Positions 26,767-36,600 of a DNA stretch of 64,000 nt are shown here, piece by piece (position 1 is the stretch's first letter; the number at the start of each line of letters is the position of its first letter). The stretch spans positions 1 through 64,000 of the forward strand of contig JARGFP010000002.1 in assembly GCA_029210585.1 (NCBI GenBank), written 5' to 3'. This DNA comes from Bacteroidales bacterium. GTDB lineage: Bacteria; Bacteroidota; Bacteroidia; Bacteroidales; GCA-2748055. The notes beneath the pieces were generated by a model. That model ran no database searches and was not told where the DNA came from. It saw nothing but the letters and a program-made list of their open reading frames with translations. The position numbers were made by a program, and so were the translations under genes.

Positions 26767-27330
26767 TTATTTTCTCAGAATCTCTATTTCCCCGCCGGGT
26801 CCCAGTTTGATCACCGAAGAGGGTTTGGCTCTTGCCAGGTCGTCCTGCCTCCAGTTCACCACGTAGTCCACTTTGTCGTGCAGCACCGGGTCGACCTCAT
26901 CGAAATTAGCGGGGGAGGGCTTTCCTGAAATGTTCGCCGAGGTGGAGACGATCGGTTTTTTGAACCTTGAGATCAGTTGTGTGCAGAATGCATCCGATGT
27001 AACACGGATCCCGATGGTGCCGTCAGCACCAACCAGGTTGGGCGCCAGGTTTTTCGCACCGGGGTAGATGATGGTCATCGGTTCAGTGGCAGCCTCCAGC
27101 AGTTCCCAGGCCACCTCAGGCATCTCGCCCACATAGGCCGGCAACATTGCCTCGTTATGCACCAGCACCAGCATGCTTTTTGAATCTTCACGTTCCTTGA
27201 TCCCATAAATACGCTTTACCGCTTCCGCATTGGTGGCATCACAGCCGATCCCCCAGATGGTATCCGTGGGATAGAGGATCACCCCGCCGTTACGGAGTAC
27301 CTCCAACGCTTTGTTGATATCATCATTCAT
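26767..27330 (-). CDS. tsaC: L-threonylcarbamoyladenylate synthase
   Basis: 187 residues, the short YrdC/TsaC form without the Sua5 C-terminal domain. It makes threonylcarbamoyl-AMP from threonine, bicarbonate and ATP, the first step of the universal t6A37 tRNA modification. Visible are GGVILYPTDTIWGIGCDA at the start and the STSANISGKPSP motif of the YrdC fold. Its ATG overlaps the glycosyltransferase stop as ATGA, so it is the last gene of the dapD operon. No other t6A gene is in the window, although the mtaB product at the right end acts later on the same modified base. Confidence 0.93.
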   Translation of the reverse strand: MNDDINKALEVLRNGGVILYPTDTIWGIGCDATNAEAVKRIYGIKEREDSKSMLVLVHNEAMLPAYVGEMPEVAWELLEAATEPMTIIYPGAKNLAPNLVGADGTIGIRVTSDAFCTQLISRFKKPIVSTSANISGKPSPANFDEVDPVLHDKVDYVVNWRQDDLARAKPSSVIKLGPGGEIEILRK

Positions 27331-28445
27331 GACAAACAGTCTTTGTATACATTCATTAATCCAGGAATGGTATGTGCTTCCCTGAATTTCAGTGCGTGTG
27401 CTTTGCCCCGGGCAACCAGGTCCCTGCGCAATTCACTGTCGCTCAAAACCTGCTGAATGGCAGCGGCAAGTGCATCCACATCACCCGGTTCAACCAGCAC
27501 TCCCCCTTCACCGGCGGTCTCTTCCAGGCACCCGCCCTTTGATGTAATTACCGGTACACCAGAATTCAATGCTTCCAGCACAGGGATGCCGAATCCTTCG
27601 TAGGAAGATGGGTAGATGAATGCTTCTGATTGCTGGTAGATTCCAGGCAGATCTGCATTCTCAATATGGTGGTGGAAATGAATATTTTTTACTGCATGCT
27701 CCTGCATATATTTGCTGATCCTGTCAAAATAGGGCGTTTTTCCGCCCACGACCACCAGGGGTATGTCGATCCCGTGCTCATGCATGGCCCGGATGATGGT
27801 CAGCAGGTTTTTGCGTTCTTCGATGGTACCCACATAGAGCAGGTATTGTTCAGGCAGATCATATTTCACCCGGATCCTCTCCTTTTCTGATGCATCAACG
27901 GATTCATAAAACCATGGATTGCATCCCTGGTAGACGATCCGTATCTTCTGTTCTTCGGCCTCCAGCAGTTCAATAAGGTCGTCCCGGGTCTGCCTGCTGA
28001 TCGCGATGATCCGGTCCGCCGATTTCACAGCATGCAGTGTTTTGCGGAAGTAGATCCGGCGGTCGATGCGCGGGTACAACTCCGGATGTCGCAAAAAGAT
28101 CAGGTCGTGGATGGTAACAACACTCCTGATGCCCGACCGTTCAAGTGTAAAAGGCAGTTCATTGGAAAGGCCATGGTACAGGTCCACCCGGTCTTCCAGC
28201 AATTGTTTCCTGATCCCGTAACTTCTCCAGAAAGAACTGAGTGTTTTTGCCCAGGCAGTTGCCGGTTTGGCAATCCCGGCGTTCCCGGGTGGCTTGTAGC
28301 CGGGATCCCGGCCGGTGGACGGGGTATACAGGGTAAATACATGTTCAGGATACGACCGGCACAACCCATTGATCGCGGTCCGGCTGTAGTTTCCCAGTCC
28401 CGTCGTATTTGTGAAGGCCCGTTTTGCGTCAAAACCGATGTGCAT
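27327..28445 (-). CDS. Glycosyltransferase family 4-like protein
   Basis: 372 residues, GT-B fold cytoplasmic glycosyltransferase. The C-terminal half has LYVGTIEERKNL and the E-x7-E motif in EGFGIPVLEALNSGVPVI, diagnostic of GT4-type retaining transferases that use nucleotide sugars. The N-terminal half shows GFDAKRAFTNTTGLGNYSR, the acceptor-loop pattern seen in mannosyltransferases. Substrate not known; mannose or another hexose on a lipid or polysaccharide is the likely class. It overlaps dapD by one base (TGATG) and tsaC by four (ATGA), so translation of the three genes is coupled, a curious mix of functions. Confidence 0.88.
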   Translation of the reverse strand: MHIGFDAKRAFTNTTGLGNYSRTAINGLCRSYPEHVFTLYTPSTGRDPGYKPPGNAGIAKPATAWAKTLSSFWRSYGIRKQLLEDRVDLYHGLSNELPFTLERSGIRSVVTIHDLIFLRHPELYPRIDRRIYFRKTLHAVKSADRIIAISRQTRDDLIELLEAEEQKIRIVYQGCNPWFYESVDASEKERIRVKYDLPEQYLLYVGTIEERKNLLTIIRAMHEHGIDIPLVVVGGKTPYFDRISKYMQEHAVKNIHFHHHIENADLPGIYQQSEAFIYPSSYEGFGIPVLEALNSGVPVITSKGGCLEETAGEGGVLVEPGDVDALAAAIQQVLSDSELRRDLVARGKAHALKFREAHTIPGLMNVYKDCLS

Positions 28446-29257
28446 CAGACAGCAACATTATATTCACGCAACGCGTCATTCAGCGAAGTCTTCAGGTCAG
28501 TGGATGGTTTGCGCTTACCAACGATCAGGGCACATGCCACCTGGTAATCCCCTGCCGGGAACGACTTGGTGAATGATCCGGGGATCACTACTGAACGTGC
28601 TGGTACCACCCCCCTGTGTTCGACAGGTTTTTCCCCGGATACGTCGATGATGCGGGTGGATTTGGTGATGACCACATTGGCGCCGAGCACTGCTTCCTTT
28701 TCCACTTTTACGCCTTCCACGACGATGCTCCTGGATCCGATAAAGCAGTTGTCCTCGATAATTACCGGAGCAGCCTGTACCGGTTCCAGCACACCGCCGA
28801 TACCGACGCCCCCGCTAAGGTGTACGTTTTTCCCTATCTGTGCGCAGGATCCAACGGTGGCCCAGGTGTCTACCATGGTGCCGGATTCCACGTAGGCGCC
28901 GATGTTCACGTAAGAGGGCATCATGATCACGCCACTGGCAAGATAGGCACCGTACCTGGCGATGGCATGCGGAACCACGCGGATGCCCTTTTCCTTGAAT
29001 CCGGTTTTCAATGGGATCTTGTCGTGGAACTCGAAGGGAGGTACTTCGATGGTCTCCATCTGCCGGATGGGGAAATAGAGGATTACTGCCTTTTTTACCC
29101 AGTCGTTGACCTTCCAGCTGTCACCGTCAGGCTCAGCAACCCTGATCTTGCCATTGTCGAGCAGACCTATGACTTCTTCGATGGCATTTCTTACATCTTT
29201 CTCCTGCAGCAGTTCCCGGTTCTCCCATGCATTTTCTATGAGCTTCCTGTGTTCCAT
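28445..29257 (-). CDS. dapD: 2,3,4,5-tetrahydropyridine-2,6-dicarboxylate N-succinyltransferase
   Basis: 270 residues, the family size. Left-handed beta-helix enzyme of lysine and diaminopimelate synthesis by the succinylase route. Hexapeptide repeats occupy the second half, with MPSYVNIGAYVESGTMVDTW, GKNVHLSGGVGIGGVLEP and EDNCFIGSRSIVVEGV, all familiar DapD segments. It supplies the cross-linking amino acid of peptidoglycan. First gene of a three-gene operon with overlapping ends. Confidence 0.96.
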   Translation of the reverse strand: MEHRKLIENAWENRELLQEKDVRNAIEEVIGLLDNGKIRVAEPDGDSWKVNDWVKKAVILYFPIRQMETIEVPPFEFHDKIPLKTGFKEKGIRVVPHAIARYGAYLASGVIMMPSYVNIGAYVESGTMVDTWATVGSCAQIGKNVHLSGGVGIGGVLEPVQAAPVIIEDNCFIGSRSIVVEGVKVEKEAVLGANVVITKSTRIIDVSGEKPVEHRGVVPARSVVIPGSFTKSFPAGDYQVACALIVGKRKPSTDLKTSLNDALREYNVAV

Positions 29258-29279
29258 ATGTTCCGTATTAGATTGGGTG

Positions 29280-29311
29280 CGAAAATAGTTAAAATAATCA
29301 ACCGGCTCAAA
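29280..29311 (-). promoter_or_regulatory. Candidate promoter of the dapD operon
   Basis: On the minus strand TTTG (29311-29308), 20 bases, TATTTTCG (29287-29280), 7/8 match to TAnnTTTG, 23 bases before the dapD start. Confidence 0.4.
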
Positions 29312-29317
29312 TTGAAC

Positions 29318-30154
29318 TTATTGAATGGCCGGTTCGGGATTCCTGCTGCGGATAAGTGTTCGCACACCCCTGGCGACCAGGTAGAGGATCACCAGGCTGA
29401 ATATGATCGTGGCCCCTGAGGGGATATTCAGATAATAGGAGGTGAACAGCCCGATCAGTGCGCCGATGAAACCAATGATCACTGACCATACCAGGATCCT
29501 GCCGAAATTGCTGGTGAACAGGTTGGCGGTATTCTGGGGAATGGTCAGCAGACTGAGTACCAGGATAATTCCTGCCACGCGGATGCTGAGTACGATGGTG
29601 AGTGCTACCAGGATGATGAGCATGTAGTTCACGAGCATCACCGGGATACCGCGGGTGCGTGCAAACTGCTCATCGAATGACACGAAAAGGATGATCCGGT
29701 AGAAGATGGTAAATACCAGTGCAACGACCAGTGTCAGGGCAAGCATCAAAGCCAGGTCGGTAAGGGTAACTGTGATGATGCTTCCGAAGAGGAAACTCAT
29801 GAGGTTGGGGGAGTAGCCGGGTGTGAGGTAAATAAAGATGATGCCGATGGCCATGCCAAGCGACCACATGACGGCAATAAGCGAATCGTTGCGGATCAGC
29901 TTTTTGCGGGTCAGGTGTTCCGTTGTGATTGCTGCGATGAGTGCAAACACGGCTGCGCCGCCCATGGGTGCCCATCCGAAGTAATAACTGATTCCCACAC
30001 CGCCGAAAGAGGCATGTGTGATCCCGCCGCTGATAAAGACCATGCGGCGTGCGACAATGTATGTACCCACCAGTCCGCAGGAGACCGACATCAGGAATGC
30101 TGCTGAAAAGGCATTCCTGAAAAACTCATACTCAAATAATCCGATCAGGTCCAT
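29318..30154 (-). CDS. znuB: Zinc/manganese ABC transporter permease
   Basis: 278 residues with about eight membrane segments, ABC-3 family (PF00950). Visible are FLMSVSCGLVGTYIVARRMVFISGGITHASFGGVG, split here as the conserved 'SGGITHA' loop, and the RVAGIILVLSLLTIPQNTA region near the end. It forms the inner-membrane channel for the metal delivered by ZnuA. Third gene of znuA-znuC-znuB; 13 bases separate it from znuC. Zinc rather than manganese is inferred from the His-rich ZnuA and the Fur-family gene upstream. Confidence 0.9.
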   Translation of the reverse strand: MDLIGLFEYEFFRNAFSAAFLMSVSCGLVGTYIVARRMVFISGGITHASFGGVGISYYFGWAPMGGAAVFALIAAITTEHLTRKKLIRNDSLIAVMWSLGMAIGIIFIYLTPGYSPNLMSFLFGSIITVTLTDLALMLALTLVVALVFTIFYRIILFVSFDEQFARTRGIPVMLVNYMLIILVALTIVLSIRVAGIILVLSLLTIPQNTANLFTSNFGRILVWSVIIGFIGALIGLFTSYYLNIPSGATIIFSLVILYLVARGVRTLIRSRNPEPAIQ

Positions 30155-30167
30155 GCTATATGTTGGT

Positions 30168-30941
30168 TTATTGGTTCATGCTGGTTGAGGATTCATTGTC
30201 ATGCTGGTGGTCCTGGATCACCCGGTGAGGCACAGGACCGTGTGTTACCAGTTCGATGGGACAGTTGTATACCTTCAGCTGTTCGTTGCTGATCTGGTTG
30301 GATGGGTGGAAATGCAATGACCTGTTCACACATGCAATGGATTTGATCCAGGGGGAGATGGTTCCCACATCGTGCGAGACCAGCATGATGGCCATTTGTT
30401 TATTGAGTTCTGCCAGGATGCGGTAGAGTTCCTGCTCGAACCGGTTGTCGACATAGGTGTTGGGCTCATCCAGAATCAGCACCTTCGGGGAAGCGATAAT
30501 GGCCCGGGCCAGCATGGTACGCTGCAGTTCGCCTCCCGACAGTTCACCAATGGGCCTGTGCTGCAGGTCAGCAACACCCACCGATACCAGGATATCTTCC
30601 ACCCTGCGGCGGTATTCGGATTTTTTCATCCGTTGCAGTCCCATGCCTTCGGAGAGTCCCGACAATACCACGTTGTAAACCGTGATCGGGAAATGCTCAT
30701 CGAAATGGCTGACCTGCGGCAGGTAACCAATATCGTTTTTGCCGATATACCTGGTGATGGTCCCGCTGTCGGGTTTCAGCAATCCCAGGATCAGTCTCAG
30801 CAAGGTGGTTTTTCCACCCCCGTTGGGACCGATGACTCCCATGAAATCATCAGGCCTGATTTCGAGTGAAACATCGCTCAGGACAGTTTTTCCTGAATAG
30901 GATGCCGATACTTTGTCGAGTTTTACCAATGCTTCACTCAT
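30168..30941 (-). CDS. znuC: Zinc ABC transporter ATP-binding protein
   Basis: 257 residues. Walker A GPNGGGKTTLL, signature LSGGELQRTMLARA, Walker B KVLILDEPNTYVD and H-loop MLVSHDVG are all present. The C-terminal 60 residues carry a His-containing extension (LHFHPSNQ, then HGPVPHRVIQDHQHDN) typical of ZnuC-type ATPases and possibly sensing metal. It powers ZnuB; 40 bases after znuA. Confidence 0.92.
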   Translation of the reverse strand: MSEALVKLDKVSASYSGKTVLSDVSLEIRPDDFMGVIGPNGGGKTTLLRLILGLLKPDSGTITRYIGKNDIGYLPQVSHFDEHFPITVYNVVLSGLSEGMGLQRMKKSEYRRRVEDILVSVGVADLQHRPIGELSGGELQRTMLARAIIASPKVLILDEPNTYVDNRFEQELYRILAELNKQMAIMLVSHDVGTISPWIKSIACVNRSLHFHPSNQISNEQLKVYNCPIELVTHGPVPHRVIQDHQHDNESSTSMNQ

Positions 30942-30981
30942 GGCAGGTTTTCTTTCGGTTGATCCCGGGTTTTCTCCCGGG

Positions 30982-32106
30982 TTAATGCAAGTTTTCTTTC
31001 AGTTTCCCGCTGATATACAGCATCTGGTCGTACCATTCAGGTTCGAGGGGATTGATCTGTACAATTTCAGCTCCGATCTCTTTGGCCAGCACTTCCGCAT
31101 TCTTCTGGTCGAACTGCATTTGCAGGAATACTATGCCAATCCTCTTTTCCCGGCCGGTGTCGATCATTTTTTTCATATGTGCAGCCGACGGACTCTTTCC
31201 GCCCAGTTCCAGCGGGTACTGTGCCAGGTTGTAATCGCGTGCGAAATAGGAGAGCGACGGGTGGTAGGTGAAGAATGCGCGGGAGGACAGGTCCTTCAAT
31301 TCATTTGCGATGCTGCTGTCCAGGCTGTCCAGGTCACCCATGAATTCATCCAGGTTGGCGGCAAAGACCTCCTTGTGTTCGGGATAAGCTGCTGCCAGGG
31401 CATTATGGATGTTGCGGGCGATGATCTTTACATTTTTTGGTGACAACCAGGTGTGCGGATCGATACCACCATGGTGGTGACCATGGTCTGCCATGGCTTC
31501 ATGTGCTTCTGTTGTGCCATGTTCTGCCATGGCTTCATGCGCTTCCATGCCCCCATGGTCTTCCATGTCACCGTGCGCGTCCGTGGTGCTGTGTTCTTCT
31601 GTGCCGCCATGGTAATGCGCATGTTCTTCCCCAGGTGCATGTTCTTCAATGGCACTGTGTACATCTGTATCTCCATGTACATTTGTATCTGCGTGTAGTT
31701 CTGCATCTTCATGATCAGCCGGGTCCCCGTGCATTGTTGCTTCTGTGATCAGGTGCAGACCTTCCGACAGGTTGACAATCGTCATCTGTTGATTGGCCGA
31801 ACGGAGCTTGTCCATCCATGCCATTTCAAACCCTGTGTATCCCATTTTCAGGTAGAGGTCTGTTTTCGACAGGATGGCCAGCTGGGCAGGAGTGGGTTCG
31901 TACGTGGCCGGGCTCGCCCCTGGCGGGATCATCACATTGATACTGAACAGGTCTCCTGCTATCCGTGAAACAAAGTACTCCTGGGGAAGAATACTCACCG
32001 CGATCGTGGGTTGATCGTCGTTGCCTGGTTTGTTCCCGCAGCTTGTTACCAGTAGCATTGCTGCGGCCACCAGGGACGTCAGCACTAGTGCAGTTGTTTT
32101 TCTCAT
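30982..32106 (-). CDS. znuA: Zinc ABC transporter substrate-binding protein with 6-residue His repeat
   Basis: 374 residues. Lipoprotein signal peptide with lipobox LVTSCG (Cys 23), then the cluster A-I metal-binding fold: PQEYFVSRIAG, GASPATYEPTPAQL, the metal His in DPHTWLSP (H218) and FFTYHPSLSYFARDY. Between residues 126 and 218 is a low-complexity loop with 20 His, 15 of them every sixth residue. The loop sits where ZnuA proteins have their flexible His-rich segment but is unusually long and regular. It binds Zn(II) in the periplasm and hands it to ZnuBC. First of three genes. Confidence 0.93.
   Translation of the reverse strand: MRKTTALVLTSLVAAAMLLVTSCGNKPGNDDQPTIAVSILPQEYFVSRIAGDLFSINVMIPPGASPATYEPTPAQLAILSKTDLYLKMGYTGFEMAWMDKLRSANQQMTIVNLSEGLHLITEATMHGDPADHEDAELHADTNVHGDTDVHSAIEEHAPGEEHAHYHGGTEEHSTTDAHGDMEDHGGMEAHEAMAEHGTTEAHEAMADHGHHHGGIDPHTWLSPKNVKIIARNIHNALAAAYPEHKEVFAANLDEFMGDLDSLDSSIANELKDLSSRAFFTYHPSLSYFARDYNLAQYPLELGGKSPSAAHMKKMIDTGREKRIGIVFLQMQFDQKNAEVLAKEIGAEIVQINPLEPEWYDQMLYISGKLKENLH
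31453..31731 (-). repeat. 18-bp (hexapeptide) repeat tract in znuA encoding His every six residues
   Basis: His at residues 126, 132, 138, 144, 150, 156, 162 and, after a shift of four, at 166, 172, 178, 184, 190, 196, 202, 208. Later units have near-identical DNA (HEAMAEHGTTE and HEAMADHG). Confidence 0.9.
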
Positions 32107-32415
32107 TTAGGTTTTTTTTTAGTTTTTACAGGTTATACATCAGCACTTCGTTTACTTGATTTTAATTGAGCATAATATCAGCAGCCCGTTTACACATGAT
32201 ACAACTATCGTTCAAAATATACAGCATGGCCCTATTAGGGGGACGCGCCTTCTAAGAAAGGCAACATAATATCAGTTCACCGACGGTACATTACTTCCAC
32301 ATTGAAATGATCATTCGCCCTTGTGTCAACAATATTGTCAAGTTTCGGTTCATCCTGTCCTGTCTGTATTTTTATATGCACTTATATATGCGTAAATATT
32401 TTTGGAATTGGCATC
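32107..32415. other. 309-base gap between yidD and znuA
   Basis: AT-rich near znuA. The ten bases ATAATATCAG occur twice (about 32171 and 32267). No full TAnnTTTG, no TTGCAA box like the one before the fur gene, no clear terminator and no gene were seen. Confidence 0.5.
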
Positions 32416-32793
32416 CTATGGTTTTGATCCTCTTGCTGGTGCATCATGCTTCTCCGAATGGGTGTCACGGACCTTCGTCTGCCTGTATTTTTTAAACCTG
32501 AACAGCGGTGTGCCAGGGGGAGGAACCGGGTCATAACCGTGTCCGCCCCAGGGATGGCAGCTGAGGATTCGCCGGGTGCCCATCAGCAGTCCCTTGACTG
32601 GTCCGTGTACCCTGAGTGCTTCGATGGCATACTGAGAACAGGTAGGTTCATACCTGCATGTACCCGGCAACATGGGTGAGATGGTCCACTGGTAAATCTT
32701 CACCGGTATGATCAGCAGGAATGAAAGTCCTGCACGGAGCCATTGTACCACGGCCAGGTTATTTATTTTTTCTGTCAGCGACATTTGTTGCAT
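32416..32793 (-). CDS. yidD: Membrane protein insertion efficiency factor YidD
   Basis: 125 residues. The YidD core [15 protein letters not shown] (conserved Cys pair) and the end motif [12 protein letters not shown] are diagnostic. YidD is a small amphipathic protein at the inner membrane that helps YidC insert proteins. Its start overlaps the 3' end of the Fur-family gene by 10-19 bases (two candidate ATGs, 32793 and 32784), so it is coupled to that gene and not to yidC or rnpA as in many bacteria. The last 25 residues after [10 protein letters not shown] are a charged extension. Confidence 0.92.
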   Translation of the reverse strand: MQQMSLTEKINNLAVVQWLRAGLSFLLIIPVKIYQWTISPMLPGTCRYEPTCSQYAIEALRVHGPVKGLLMGTRRILSCHPWGGHGYDPVPPPGTPLFRFKKYRQTKVRDTHSEKHDAPARGSKP

Positions 32794-33182
32794 TTTCCAA
32801 TGACCAGGAACTGGTTCTCTTCCTTTATAAAACCTTCCGGGAGCTGGTAATCGCCCACCTCGGTCTCAGTGAGACAAAACAGTTTCCCACAGGAAGAGCA
32901 CTTGAAATGCAGGTGGTCCCTGTCGTGCCCGTTTCCCGGGCGATCTCCACTGCGAAGTGCATATTTTACCTCATGATCGATGATCACCCGCTGAAGCACC
33001 TCCTTATTATATAGTGTATTGAGCGTTCTGTACACCGTCGATTTGTCACAGCCTTCCCGAAGTCTCTGGCAGATCTCCTTGCCTGAGAGTGGCACTGTTG
33101 CAAGCTTCATGGTATTCAGGATGTTGACCCTGTTCCTGGTTATACTCATGCCATTGGCTGCCAATATTGCTCCCGGATCCAT
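32775..33182 (-). CDS. Fur-family transcriptional regulator, probably Zur-like
   Basis: 135 residues. Winged helix at the N-terminus ([26 protein letters not shown] in the recognition area), then the metal sensing region [10 protein letters not shown] and two structural Cys pairs, C-S-S-C and C-N-K-C at the very end. This is the Fur/Zur/PerR fold; the subclass cannot be fixed from sequence alone. Zur is favoured because znuACB lies downstream on the same strand. A perfect 7-5-7 inverted repeat covers its promoter (33187-33205). Confidence 0.85.
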   Translation of the reverse strand: MDPGAILAANGMSITRNRVNILNTMKLATVPLSGKEICQRLREGCDKSTVYRTLNTLYNKEVLQRVIIDHEVKYALRSGDRPGNGHDRDHLHFKCSSCGKLFCLTETEVGDYQLPEGFIKEENQFLVIGKCNKCR

Positions 33183-33609
33183 AATATTTGCAAATGAGTT
33201 GCAAAAATACGAAAAAGGAATATAAAATCATAGGATTTGGAAAAAATACGTCGGATAAGAAGTTGCTGGTGATCCCTATAATTATCCTGTTGTTGATCCC
33301 ATTTCCTTTATCCCATTTCTTTATTCGTTGCGCCGGGGGCGATGTTAATAAAGCTTTGGTGTTCGAAAACGGCATTCATATATCAGAATTTCAGGTATTT
33401 AAAAACGCAGTAACAGTGGAAAGCGTTGTTGATTTCGTGTTTATAAAACCCGGGCTAAAATCAAGGCCTTTAAAAAAAAAGTGGATAATTTTATTGGCTA
33501 GAATCCCCAGTTAAAATAAGATCATTATTATTTAACACTGGCTTCATACAGAATGAGTATTTGGCATCTATTTCTGCACGCAAAATAACCTTTAACTAAT
33601 TTTTAATCT
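33183..33609. other. 427-base divergent region between the Fur-family gene and the Oar-like receptor gene
   Basis: Contains the fur promoter/operator at its left end. The rest has a weak -7-like TATTTCTG about 40 bases before the receptor start and a short hydrophobic ORF on the plus strand that I do not accept. No terminator or RNA gene seen. Confidence 0.5.
33187..33209 (-). promoter_or_regulatory. Promoter and inverted-repeat operator of the Fur-family gene
   Basis: Perfect 7-5-7 inverted repeat TTTGCAA-ATGAG-TTGCAAA at 33187-33205. It overlaps a full -7 element TATTTTTG on the minus strand (33209-33202), and ends four bases before the start codon at 33182. Placement fits autorepression. 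Confidence 0.6.
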
Positions 33610-36600
33610 ATGAAAAAAATGCAGAAGCTATTATTTACGCTTGTCATGACTTGCGTAATGACTTTTCCTGTTTACGCACAGGTTACCACTTCAGGGATGA
33701 ATGGTACTGTGAAAACAGCATCGGGAGATAAACTTCTGGGGGCGACGGTCATCGCCGTTCACGAACCATCCGGAACGCAGTACGGAACTGTATCCAATGC
33801 AGAGGGGCAGTTCAACCTGCAAGGGATGCGTCCCGGCGGACCTTACAATATTAAGATTTCATTTGTCGGTTATGCGAGTGCTTCGTATACCGATATTACC
33901 CTGTTTCTGGGAGAGGCTTTTAATCTTGATGTACAACTAACGGAAAGCGCTGTGGATGTGCTTGAAGTTACGGTTGTTGGTGAAAGGCCTTCAAAATTCA
34001 GCACCACCAAGACCGGTGCCACGACCAATATTTCGACCGAGCAGCTGAATTCCATGCCTACGATTAACAGGAGTATAGCTGACATTGCAAGGCTATCACC
34101 TTATGCGAATGGAATGGGTTTTGCAGGGGGGGATGGCCGATCCACCAACTTTACCGTGGACGGGGCCAATTTCAACAACAACTTTGGCCTGGGTTCGAAC
34201 CTGCCGGGTGGTGGGAACCCCATTTCACTGGATGCCATTGAAGAGATCCAGGTAGTCATTGCGCCGTTCGATGTGCGCCAGACCAATTTTATCGGGGGTG
34301 GAATCAATGCTATTACCAAATCGGGTACCAATACATTCAGAGGCTCTGACTACACCTATTTTACCAACCAGGACTTGCGGGGCAATAAAATCGGAGATGT
34401 TGATTTCGGTGAACGTGATAAGGAATCACGCAACATCTACGGTGTGACCCTGGGTGGGCCCATTATTAAAAACAAACTGTTTTTCTTCGTTAACGGGGAA
34501 TACGAATTAGAACCAGGCCAGGTCGTAACCTGGAGGCCTTCGGAAGACGGTGTTGCCAATACCGACCTGATGCTTTCGCGTGCGAGCACATCGGACATGG
34601 AACTGGTCAGACAGCATTTACTTGACAATTACGGATATGATCCGGGCTCATACAGCGATTACCCTGCCAATGAGAGCAACAGGAAGCTGATGGCCCGTAT
34701 CGACTGGAACATCAATGATGCCAATAAAATGAGCCTACGGTATAATTATACCAAGAATATGGAGTGGCGGCCCACAAACGGCAATTCAAACAATGCCGGG
34801 TTCCGTAACAGGTCGATGAACCGGATTTCCCAGTATTCCATGGCCTTCTCAAATTCACTGTATTCCATGGATAACATTGTGAACTCAATTTCTTTGGATC
34901 TGAACAGCAGGGTATCTGACAGGGTCTCCAACCAGTTCCTGGCCACTTATACATCTATCAACGATATCCGCGGATCCAATTCAGACAAGTTCCCGTTTAT
35001 TGACATCATGTACGGGCTCAGAGAAGATGGAGCCCAGATCGTTGAACCCTACATTTCTGCAGGGTATGAACTGTTCACATGGAACAATGGTGTGAATAAC
35101 AACATTATGAATATTACGGACAACCTGACCTATTCCCTCGATAATCATAAGATCACAGCAGGATTCAGGTATGAATACCAGATGGCCAACAACTCCTACA
35201 TGCGGAATGGTACAGGCTATTACCGGTACGCAAGTCTGGAAGATTTCCTGAACCAGGCTGCTCCGAGGGACTTTGCCCTGACGTACGGTTACGATGGGGA
35301 GATCAATCCGGCAGCGGAAGTTGCATTTAACCAGGCCGGAATCTACTTTCAGGATGAATGGAGCGTTAGCCCTGATTTCAAGTTAACATATGGGATACGC
35401 GCCGACTATATGAAATATGTGGACAACATTATCACAAACAATGCCATCTATGAACTGGATTTCGGAGGTAAAAAGATTGATACCGGAGAATGGCCAGCCG
35501 GTAATGTTCAGTATTCACCCAGGGTTGGCTTCACGTGGGATGTAACCGGTGACCAGACATTGAAACTCCGTGGCGGTTCAGGTCTTTTTGCAGGAAGGCT
35601 GCCGCTGGTTTTCTTCACCAACATGCCAACCAATTCCGGAATGGTACAGGGCAGTTACCAGGCAGTTACCAAGTATCATGAAGACTGGACCATAGACGAA
35701 GCTGAATCGGATTTAGCTGTATTGGCAGGTTTGGCCGGGCCAATGATTACAGATGTGGATGAAATGATCAGTACATTGAATCTGCAAAACACAATTACTC
35801 CTGAAGAAGGTGCATTGCCACGTGATATCAATGCCATTGATCCCAATTTTAAAATGCCACAGGTGTGGAAAACATCGCTGGCTGTAGATTATATTGTTCC
35901 GGTTGCATTCCCAATGACAGTTACACTGGAGGGTATTTACAGGAATAATATCAATGATGTAATGCTGGAAAACTACAACCTGGAAGAACCCGATAACACA
36001 TGGAAGCGCTTCAGCGGAAGTGATGACAGGTATATTTATCCCGATGAAAGTGAAATTGAATATACTTCAAAAAATGCATTCGTTCTGGCCAATAACAGTG
36101 ATGGCTGGGGAGCAATCGGAAATATAACAGTTACCGCTGAGCCTGTGAAAAACCTTGGTATCATGGCGGCATATACCTATACTGAGTCGAAAGAGATATC
36201 AGGGATGCCTGGAAGTGCTGCATTCTCTGCCTACAATGGTGCTATCCAGGTGAATGGGCCGCACATTCCATGGGTGCAGCGTTCGCAATATGTTGTTCCA
36301 AACAGGGCCATTGCTTCTGTTTCATACTCCATACCCTACGCCAACGATCATATGTCGACATCTTTCAATCTGTTCTATTCCGGGTATTCAGCTGACGGAT
36401 ACAGCTTCACTTATACCAATGATATGAATGGTGACGGGTATGCAACAGACCTGATCTACATTCCAAGTGAAAGGGGCGACATTGAATTCGTCAGTGCGGC
36501 TGACGAAGATGCATTCTTTGCATTTTTGGAGCAGGACAGCTACCTGAGCAAGCACATAGGTGAATATGCTGAGGCATATGCTGCCAGGGCACCCTGGGTA

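Noticed and set aside
28616-29419. 267-codon plus-strand ORF
   Set aside because: Antisense to dapD; no start signal or similarity.
33188-33514. 108-codon plus-strand ORF with a hydrophobic stretch between the Fur-family gene and the Oar-like receptor gene
   Set aside because: It starts inside the fur operator, has no signal-peptide logic or family similarity, and its end is low-complexity Lys; better explained as leader DNA.
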